Assembly (NCBI GenBank): GCA_045106735.1
Contig: JBGCEZ010000069.1
Coordinates: 1 to 64,000 of the forward strand
DNA: 64,000 nucleotides
Direction: 5' to 3'
From: JBGCEZ01 sp045106735
Lineage (GTDB): Bacteria; Planctomycetota; Phycisphaerae; Phycisphaerales; SM1A02
The translations under genes and the position numbers were made by a program. Position 1 is the stretch's first letter. The number at the start of each line of letters is the position of its first letter. Below are positions 34,074-41,433 of the stretch, piece by piece. The notes under the pieces are model-generated. The model ran no database searches and was not told the DNA's origin. It saw only the letters and a list, made by a program, of their open reading frames with translations.

Positions 34074-36008
34074 ATGCCGACGCCAAGCATCCCCCGTCCT
34101 CGACCGACCGCCCTTCGCCGAGTCCTTCCGGGTCTCGCCCTGGCCCTGGCCGCATCGCCGATCGGCCTGGCTTCCGCATCGGCGGCCACCGATGAGTTCA
34201 CGATCGCCGTTGGCGACCTGATCGAACCCGGCGTGCCCGGTCCGGGAGCCGGCGAGTTGGAAGCCCCCGGCGACATCGATCGGTACTTGATCGACCTGGC
34301 CGTCGGCGACCAGATCTACCTCGATGACCTGCCGGGAGGCGCCCTGAACCTTCGCTGGCGACTCGTCGATCCGGATGCGGTCGAGCGGGCCAACATTGGT
34401 ATTGGGAGCGACATTGGCCGGGTCGAGGTCGACATCGCGGGCACCTGGGTCGTCGAAGTCTTCGACAATGGCAATGACACGGGGCAGTACTCATTCACCT
34501 CGAACGTGGTGACCGACGATGGGCCGTTCGCCGTCGGCTTCGGCGTCGTCGTGGGCCCGGGTGTTCCTGGCCCGGGAGCCGGTGACATCGAGCTGCCCGG
34601 CAACCTCGACCGCTACGAGTTCTTCGCCCGCTCCGGCGACGAAGTGTTCTTCGAGTCGTTTGACGTCAGCAACTTCAGTCTGCGGTGGCGCTGCCTGTCA
34701 CCTTCGGGGGTGGAGCTCTATCAGATCGGGATCGGGACCGACGGCGGTCTGCGCACGCTCGACGAGACCGGGATCTGGACGATCGAGGTCGATGACAACG
34801 TTGATGCGGTCGGACAATATGGCCTCCAGCTTTGGCCGAGCAACCGAGACGGGCCGTTCGCCCTCGGCCTGGAGCAGTCGGTTGGGACGGGGGTTCCCTT
34901 CGTTGGTGGCGGTGAACTCGAAACGCCGGGGTCGATTGATACGTACGAGATCGAACTGGTGGCCGGGACCCGCGTGTTCTTCGAAACGTACGACATCAGC
35001 AACTTCAGCTTGCGATGGCGAGCGGAGTCGCCGAGTGGCTCGGAACTCTTCGACGTTGGCATCGGCACGGATACCGGCCCGTTCGACGTCACGGAATCCG
35101 GGACGTACACGATCACCGTCTTTGACAACGCGGCCGACACCGGCACCTACGGCCTGACCGTGTGGGAAACCCGCGACGATGGTCCATTCGCCATCGGCCT
35201 CGAGCAGCCGATCGGACTCGACGTCCCCGGTGCGGGGGCGGGTTCGATCGACGAACCGGGCGATACCGATCAATACTCGATCGATCTGGTGGCCGGGCAG
35301 CGCGTCTTCTTCCAGTCGTTCAACGTCAGCAACTTCAGCCTGCGGTGGAACGCCACCCGTCCCGACGGGACCGAACTGTTCGGCGTGGGGCTCGGCGCCG
35401 ACATCGGTCCGGTCGATGTTGACACGACCGGAACGTACACCATCACGGTCTTCGACAATGGGGCTGCGACCGGCACCTACGAATGCAACGTGTGGGAAGT
35501 CGACGACGACGGCCCGTTCGCCATCGAACTGAACTCGATCGTTCAGCTCGGAGCGCCCGCGGCCGGCGCCGGAGAGATCGAAGATCCCGGCAATGCCGAC
35601 CGCTACACGATCGAAGGAAGCGCTGGCGACGTCTGGTGCTTCAGAAGCTTCGACATTTCGAACTTCAGTTTGCGGTGGCGCCTCGAGTCGCCCAGCGGCG
35701 AACTCGTCTTCTCCAGCGGCATCGGCACCGACCATTCGAAGACGTTGCTGACGGAGACTGGCACGCACACCGTGGTCGTGGCCGACAACAGCGGCGGCGA
35801 TGCAGTGGGGACCTACGCGTTCCTGGTCAACGAGACGACGTTCGCCGACGTGAACAACGACTGCTTCATTGACTTCGGTGACTTGCTCGCGGTGCTTGCG
35901 GCCTACGGTCCGTGCACGCCGGGCGAACCGTGCCCGGAGGATGTGGACGGCGACGGTGACGTTGGCTTCAGCGACATTCTGGGCGTCTTGTCCGAGTGGA
36001 CGACCTGA
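34074..36008 (+). CDS. Secreted protein with tandem ~110-residue beta-sandwich repeats
   Basis: 644 residues. A signal peptide (LRRVLPGLALALAASPIGLA) is followed by five repeats of ~110 residues, beginning near residues 40, 147, 258, 368 and 478. Each has the order (D)DGPFAIGL, (P)GAGxIExPGDxDxY, VFFxSFDxSNFSLRWR, SPSGxELF, GIGTDxG and TGTYTITVFDN. The logic resembles pre-peptidase C-terminal (PPC) domains, which also read GDxDxYxF...GTYTxxV. The last ~55 residues are two dockerin/EF-hand-like repeats (CFIDFGDLLAVLAAYGP, DVDGDGDVGFSDILGVLSEW). Probably an extracellular adhesive or scaffold-associated protein. ATG 34074 is chosen for the signal peptide; the open frame upstream is low-complexity. 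Confidence 0.85.
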   Translation: MPTPSIPRPRPTALRRVLPGLALALAASPIGLASASAATDEFTIAVGDLIEPGVPGPGAGELEAPGDIDRYLIDLAVGDQIYLDDLPGGALNLRWRLVDPDAVERANIGIGSDIGRVEVDIAGTWVVEVFDNGNDTGQYSFTSNVVTDDGPFAVGFGVVVGPGVPGPGAGDIELPGNLDRYEFFARSGDEVFFESFDVSNFSLRWRCLSPSGVELYQIGIGTDGGLRTLDETGIWTIEVDDNVDAVGQYGLQLWPSNRDGPFALGLEQSVGTGVPFVGGGELETPGSIDTYEIELVAGTRVFFETYDISNFSLRWRAESPSGSELFDVGIGTDTGPFDVTESGTYTITVFDNAADTGTYGLTVWETRDDGPFAIGLEQPIGLDVPGAGAGSIDEPGDTDQYSIDLVAGQRVFFQSFNVSNFSLRWNATRPDGTELFGVGLGADIGPVDVDTTGTYTITVFDNGAATGTYECNVWEVDDDGPFAIELNSIVQLGAPAAGAGEIEDPGNADRYTIEGSAGDVWCFRSFDISNFSLRWRLESPSGELVFSSGIGTDHSKTLLTETGTHTVVVADNSGGDAVGTYAFLVNETTFADVNNDCFIDFGDLLAVLAAYGPCTPGEPCPEDVDGDGDVGFSDILGVLSEWTT

Positions 36009-36095
36009 TCTCGCCCGCCAGCGATGCCGCGGGCAACAACTGTTGCGACGGGGAGCAAAGGCTCCGTCGCCACTGACCCCGGGAGGGGGAAGAAG

Positions 36096-36138
36096 CCGGG
36101 GCCGGTTCTCCATTGGAGGCCGGCCCCGTGTTTGTTTT
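36096..36138 (+). terminator. Rho-independent terminator of the repeat-domain exoprotein
   Basis: CGGGGCCGG pairs perfectly with CCGGCCCCG 14 nt later (an inner CTCC/GGAG pair shortens the loop), followed by TGTTTGTTTTTG. It lies 88 bp after the stop at 36008 and faces the convergent gene ending at 36248. One of the two clear intrinsic terminators in the window. Confidence 0.85.
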
Positions 36139-36247
36139 TGATGGGATCGGGTCGCCGGTGGCGGCGGACGCGGCGGAGCTCGGCATTGACGCGCATCGAC
36201 GCGCATCGACGCGCATCGACCGAACCGACCGCATCGAATGCCACCTT

Positions 36248-39200
36248 TCAGCCGCCGGTGCCGCCGGTGCCGCCCGTGCCAGCCGGGGCGATCGAGGCTT
36301 CAGCCGGTTCGGCGGCGTTCGCTGGTTCGCCAGGTTCTCCCACTCTGGCGGCATCCGCGGCTCCGGCCGCTTCATCAACGCCGGGCATTGCATCGACCCG
36401 GCTCGCGGCCCACAGAATTCCGCCGAGCAAGTGGCGGCGGAAGTCGGGTTCGGCAAACGCTTCGTTGGTATGCCCGCCGCCGGTGTAGAACGAACGGCCG
36501 CCGTCGTACTCGTGGCACCACGCGATCGGGTGGTCTTCGCCCATGCGGCCGCCTTCGTAGCTCGACTCATCCAGATTCAGCAAGCGGCGCACGCGCGGGG
36601 CGGGGGCGGCATTGAAGTCGTACCACTCGTCGGTGCGCACCCACGTGTCGCCCAGGTGGGCGGTCGACGGATGGTCGCGGTCGACGACGCGAATGGTCGC
36701 TTCCTGAACCGCCGGGTGTTGACGGAAGTACGCACCGACGAGGCCGCCGTACCAGGACCAGTCGTACTCGGTGTCACTGGCCGAGTGCACGCCAACAAAG
36801 CCGCCGCCGCCGCGAACGAAACGTTGGAAGGCGGCTTCCTGCGACAGGTCCAGAATGTTGCCCGTCGTATTGAGGAACACCACCGCGCCGAAACGTTGCA
36901 AGTCGGCATCGTTGAAGATCGTGGCGTCTTCGGTGTGCTCGACGGCAAACCCGTGCTCGGAGCCGAGTTCGCGCACGCACGCGACGCCGGAGCCAATCGA
37001 ACCGTGGCGGAAGCCGGCGGTCTTGCTGAACACGAGCACGCGAAGCGGCGATGTGGGGGCGGCGGTGACGGCGGGCGCCGCGACATTCTCAGCGGCATCG
37101 GTCGTCGACGCCGCGTTGGGTTCGCCCGCTGGTGTCGCTGGTGTCGCTGGTGTCGCGGAGGCCGCGGCGGGCGCGGGGGCCGGAGCCGGCGCTGGCGTCA
37201 GCAAGTCGGCCGGCTGGATCGCGTCCGTCGTGGCCGGGATTCGATTGAGCGAGTACCAGAAGTCGGTCGAATGCAGCCGCTCGCCACCCTCGGATCGTCC
37301 GTCGAATCGCCCGCCGACCACGTGGCCGGCCGAGAGCCCCGGGATCACCAGTTCCACGCTCAGTCCGTCGTCGGACGCCGTCGCCGAGCGAACGGGGCGG
37401 GCCGCCTCGCCACGCTTCGGGCCGCCGTAGTCCGGGCCGGCCACATACCGCCACTGGCGGATCGTCCACGCGTCGGTCGACTCCAGAATGCCAGCGGGAA
37501 CCGGCCGCGTGAAGTACACCCGCAAGCCGGTCGGTGTCGCGCTGACGCGTTCAAACTCGTACGCCGTGCGTCCCGTCGGCACCATGCGCTGCAAGCCGGT
37601 GCGCGTACCGCGCCAGCTCCAGGTGTCGCGTTCGCCGATGCAGCCGACGATGATCGTGCCGCCGGCGGTGGCCAGCAGGCGGTTCGTGCCGCCTTCAAAT
37701 CCCTGGGAATGGCGGACCGCGCCGCCTTGCAGTTCGCCGTCGACTGCATCGAACCACGCGCGGCGAATGCCGCCAAGCTTGACGTCGCTGGCCAGGATCT
37801 GGCCGGCGAATGCGCCATCGGTGATCAACATGAAGTCCGTCGGGCTGTTGGCGATCTCGTTGTGCGGAAGCCAGACCGCCGGCGGCGACGGTGGACGGTC
37901 GCTGAACAAGCTTGGCGCGCCGCCCGTCGGGTAGGCCTCGGTCTTGACGCGGGTTTCGTTGTAGTGGCCGTAGAACCGTCCGGGCCGCACGTGATTGATC
38001 TTGTTGCCGGGCATCCACGCGCCTTGGTTGTCGCCGACGAACATGTCGCCGGACGGCGTGACGAGGACTCCATTTGGCGTGCGGAATCCGCCGGCGAGAA
38101 ACTCAACGCGTCCGTCGGACAGGCGGGCGCGGAGCAACGTGCCGCGGTGCGGCGGATTGGGGCCATTGATGCCGAGGATCTTGCCCTCGGTCACCTTCGT
38201 TGCACTGTTGATCGACGTCGACAGCGTGGCGTACAGCCAACCGTCGTGGTGTTCGAGGCCAAACGTAAAGTGGTGGTAGTTGTCGCTGGCCCAGCCTTCG
38301 GCGAATACTTCGCGTGATTCGTAGCGGCCGTCGCCATCGAGATCTTCCAATCGCGTGATCGCGTCGCGTTCGGCGCAGTAGAGCACGCCATCGACGACGC
38401 ACAGGCCAAGCGGGTGGTACAGCCCTTCGGCGATGACTTCGACTTTGATGTCATTGCGATCCGCCGCCCCCAGATTCGACAGCGCGTAGAGCGTGCCATT
38501 GGGTTCGGTCATGATGCGACCGTTGTTTTTGGGTTCGAAGTCGCCAACGGCCAAGCGGCCGTCCGGCAGGACGGCGAGGCAGCCGACCATCGGATCAAAG
38601 CCGTCGGGCCGGATCGTCTCGATGCGCCAGCCGGGATGCGGGCCGGCGAGTTCGAGTCCATCGCCGGGGCGCAGCGCGCCGATTTCGTCCTTCAGTCGCT
38701 TCGGGCCGGGGGCGACGACGCGGGTGACGCCGCCTTCGGTGCGCAAGGCCGACACCGGCACGATCTCGAAGTCGGCTTGTCCCGGGCGTCGCCACTCGAG
38801 TCGCAGCATCTCGCCGCCCTCGTGTTCGAACATCAGGACGTTGAGCTGGTGCAGGCCCGGACGCAGCACGACCGCTCCGTCCATCGGACGCGGTGCGTGC
38901 AGCCCGCGGTTCCAAATGATGCGTTGATCATTGATGACCAACAGCGACCCGTCGTCGCTGGTCAAGCGGAACGTGTACGAGCCGGCCTCGGTGATGTCGA
39001 GCCAGCCGAGGACCTCGACCAGAAACCGATCGCCGAATCCGCCGAAATCGCCCTGGGCCGGGTAGTCGATGACGGTGCGAAGTTCGTCGAGGTTCGGCGA
39101 TTGGTCCGGGGCCGGTTCGTGCACGCGGCTCAGTGGACGGTCGACGTCCCAGATGCGGAATGTGATGCCGGGGACCAGGTCGGCGGGATCCGGTGCGCCG

Positions 39201-39373
39201 GCGGCGGCCGTGATGGGTCCGTCGTCGGCCTGGGGGACGGCCACGTCATTCGGGCGATCGTTCCCCGCGGCGATGCCGGTCGAGAAGCCGGTCGAAATCC
39301 CGGCGCCGGCGAGCGCGCCGGCGAGGATCGCGCGGCGGGCGCGGCGAACGAATGGTGCAACAGACTGGGACAC
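36248..39373 (-). CDS. PA14 / beta-propeller / ThuA-like fusion, secreted
   Basis: 1041 residues from GTG 39373, with GGGAGG nine nt upstream. An N-terminal hydrophobic stretch (AILAGALAGAGISTGFSTGI) is a signal sequence. Residues ~70-215 form a PA14 domain (ITEAGSYTFRLTSDDGSLLV is typical). Residues ~248-620 resemble a glucose/sorbosone-dehydrogenase-like beta-propeller (VVDGVLYCAERDAITRLEDL, GGFRTPNGVLVTPSGDMFVG). A Pro/Ala-rich linker leads to ~776-990, a ThuA-like domain (LRVLVFSKTAGFRHGSIGSG, FVGVHSASDTEYDWSWYGGL). Planctomycetes often encode these modules in membrane-bound or secreted carbohydrate-processing proteins. The C-terminus is a Gly/Thr/Ala-rich tail. A TTG or ATG further upstream (to 39571) would add non-signal sequence and is not used. 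Confidence 0.85.
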   Translation of the reverse strand: MSQSVAPFVRRARRAILAGALAGAGISTGFSTGIAAGNDRPNDVAVPQADDGPITAAAGAPDPADLVPGITFRIWDVDRPLSRVHEPAPDQSPNLDELRTVIDYPAQGDFGGFGDRFLVEVLGWLDITEAGSYTFRLTSDDGSLLVINDQRIIWNRGLHAPRPMDGAVVLRPGLHQLNVLMFEHEGGEMLRLEWRRPGQADFEIVPVSALRTEGGVTRVVAPGPKRLKDEIGALRPGDGLELAGPHPGWRIETIRPDGFDPMVGCLAVLPDGRLAVGDFEPKNNGRIMTEPNGTLYALSNLGAADRNDIKVEVIAEGLYHPLGLCVVDGVLYCAERDAITRLEDLDGDGRYESREVFAEGWASDNYHHFTFGLEHHDGWLYATLSTSINSATKVTEGKILGINGPNPPHRGTLLRARLSDGRVEFLAGGFRTPNGVLVTPSGDMFVGDNQGAWMPGNKINHVRPGRFYGHYNETRVKTEAYPTGGAPSLFSDRPPSPPAVWLPHNEIANSPTDFMLITDGAFAGQILASDVKLGGIRRAWFDAVDGELQGGAVRHSQGFEGGTNRLLATAGGTIIVGCIGERDTWSWRGTRTGLQRMVPTGRTAYEFERVSATPTGLRVYFTRPVPAGILESTDAWTIRQWRYVAGPDYGGPKRGEAARPVRSATASDDGLSVELVIPGLSAGHVVGGRFDGRSEGGERLHSTDFWYSLNRIPATTDAIQPADLLTPAPAPAPAPAAASATPATPATPAGEPNAASTTDAAENVAAPAVTAAPTSPLRVLVFSKTAGFRHGSIGSGVACVRELGSEHGFAVEHTEDATIFNDADLQRFGAVVFLNTTGNILDLSQEAAFQRFVRGGGGFVGVHSASDTEYDWSWYGGLVGAYFRQHPAVQEATIRVVDRDHPSTAHLGDTWVRTDEWYDFNAAPAPRVRRLLNLDESSYEGGRMGEDHPIAWCHEYDGGRSFYTGGGHTNEAFAEPDFRRHLLGGILWAASRVDAMPGVDEAAGAADAARVGEPGEPANAAEPAEASIAPAGTGGTGGTGG

Positions 39374-39609
39374 GGTGGCGACCTCCCCTGAACCGGGATC
39401 GTGGTTCAGGCTGCGCCATCGTAGCAGTGGAACGCGCGGCCTCATGCGTGGGAGCGTGGCCCGCGACACCTTGTTCGCGGGCCGATCGCCCGGCCAAGCG
39501 CGTGGCAAATCGCCGAGCCACTGGCGAGGCACATCGCGCGGAAGAGTCCGCTCGGGCACACTGAACACCATGGCCGAAAGCCCGCAGCGAACGGACGCGA
39601 CGGGATTCC

Positions 39610-41310
39610 TCAGATCGGCAGCGTGGCCAGCTCGTCGCGCACCGCGGTGATCAGCGTGCCGACGGTGCCGGGCCCGAAGTCGAACGTCAGCTCCGCCGCG
39701 CCGAACAACTCCGGCAACGGCCGCGAGCCGCCAAGGCTCATCGCCCGCCGGTAGTTGGCGATGGCCCGATCGGTGCTCTCGCGCGATTGCAACCAGAGCT
39801 GCAAGGCGCCGAGCTGGGCGATGCCGTACTCGATGTAATAGAACGGCACTTCAAACAGGTGAAGCTGTCGCTGCCAGCTTGTCTCGCGGAAGTGTTCCAG
39901 GCCGGTCCAGTCGAGGCCGGGGCTGAAGCGTTCGATGAGCGAGAGCCAGAACTCGGTGCGTTCGGCCTGACTGTGGTCGGGGTTGGTGTACAGCCAGTGT
40001 TGGAATGCGTCGACGGTCGCGCACCACGGGAGGAAGCGGATCAAGCCTTCCAGGTGCATGCGGCGCGCGCGGTGGATCTCGGCGTCGGAGTAGAACTCCG
40101 CCAGGTGCGGCTGGGCGAGCAATTCCATGCTCATGGACGCGACCTCGGCGAACTCGATCGGCGGATGCCGATAGTCGACGATCGGTTCGTCGGCCGACAA
40201 CATGGAATGGAAGGCGTGGCCCGCCTCGTGGATCATCGTGTCCAAGTCGCGCTGGGTGCCGGCGGCGTTCATGAAGATGAACGGCTTGCGGACGCGGTCG
40301 CGATTCTCTTGGTAGCCGCCGGGCGCCTTGCCGGGGCGGGCTTCCAGGTCGAGGCTCGTGCCGTCGCGCATCGAATCAAACATGGTCCCGAGGCCGCCGT
40401 CGAGCCGGTGGAACAGCTTGCTGGTTCGGGCGATCAGGTCTTCGGCGCCGTCGAACGGGCGGAGCGGTTCGCGTCCGTGCGGATCCACCGAAAGATCCCA
40501 GGGACGCAGGCGTTCCAGGCCAAGGGCCTCGGCGCGCTGGGCGTCGAGTTCTTGCACGACGGGCACGCAGACTTCTTCGGCCGCACGGTGGAAATCGGCG
40601 CAGGCGTCCGGGCCGTAGTCAAAGCGGTGCTTGCTGACGAAGGCGTAGTCGCGGTAGTTCGAGAAGCCGGCGTTGGCCGCGATCTTCGTCCGGAGCTGGA
40701 TCATCTCGTCGAAGATGCCGCTGAAGCGATCCGCTTGCGCGTGCCGGACCTCGGCCACGCCGCGCCAAGCTTCTTCGCGCGTGGCGCGATCGGTCTCTTC
40801 GAAGAATGGTGACATCTGCGGCGGCGTCTTCTTCTCGCCGCGGAAGTCAACAATCATCTCGCCGCACAACGTGGAGTACTGCTGGCCGAGCTTGGTGTCC
40901 TCGGTTTGCAGGGCAATGTTCTCTTCGCGGAAGAGGTTGACGTCGGCCCGCATGTCGCGAAGCAGCACGCCGTAGCGTTCGGCGTCGAGGCTGCCCGCGT
41001 GCTCGGAGCCTGCGATCTTCTGATCGAGATCAAAGCTGGCTTGCTTGAGCTTGGGCTCGACGTTCTCCACAAAGTCCAGGTACCCGCTCTTGGCCGTCTC
41101 GTCGTCGGTCTGGCAGGTCATGGCGATGTACAACTCGGCGTGCGCCTGGTTGGTCGTCGCGTCGAGCTCACTGCGGTCGAGGAGCAGCCGCTCCAAGTCA
41201 TCGGTCGAGTTGATCGGCCGGGCCAGCAGGGCGGTGTACAGCGGCTCGAGGGCGGCCCAGGAGCGGCCGTCGAGATCGGCGGGGACGAAGTCGCTGATGG
41301 TGGTGCTCAT
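39610..41310 (-). CDS. M3-family oligoendopeptidase
   Basis: 566 residues. TMIHEAGHAFHSML has the HEAGH zinc motif at ~361-365, and EFAEVASMSMELLA supplies the downstream Glu ligand typical of the M3 family (PepF/oligoendopeptidase F-like). The N-terminal half is the helical lobe of that fold. Such enzymes cut short peptides in the cytoplasm; no signal peptide is seen here. ATG 41310 begins MSTTISDFVPADLDG; an open frame extends to 41409. The gene follows the kinase operon by 123 bp on the same strand. Confidence 0.9.
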   Translation of the reverse strand: MSTTISDFVPADLDGRSWAALEPLYTALLARPINSTDDLERLLLDRSELDATTNQAHAELYIAMTCQTDDETAKSGYLDFVENVEPKLKQASFDLDQKIAGSEHAGSLDAERYGVLLRDMRADVNLFREENIALQTEDTKLGQQYSTLCGEMIVDFRGEKKTPPQMSPFFEETDRATREEAWRGVAEVRHAQADRFSGIFDEMIQLRTKIAANAGFSNYRDYAFVSKHRFDYGPDACADFHRAAEEVCVPVVQELDAQRAEALGLERLRPWDLSVDPHGREPLRPFDGAEDLIARTSKLFHRLDGGLGTMFDSMRDGTSLDLEARPGKAPGGYQENRDRVRKPFIFMNAAGTQRDLDTMIHEAGHAFHSMLSADEPIVDYRHPPIEFAEVASMSMELLAQPHLAEFYSDAEIHRARRMHLEGLIRFLPWCATVDAFQHWLYTNPDHSQAERTEFWLSLIERFSPGLDWTGLEHFRETSWQRQLHLFEVPFYYIEYGIAQLGALQLWLQSRESTDRAIANYRRAMSLGGSRPLPELFGAAELTFDFGPGTVGTLITAVRDELATLPI

Positions 41311-41433
41311 GGCGGCGCTCGGTTCCGGAGAGAGGGCGGCACGCGGGCCGCGAGGACAGGTCACGGGGAAGCGAGGCATCGTACCCGGACCCGAGCCCGG
41401 TGGACCCACGGCCGAGGCCCGGGAGCTCGGGTT

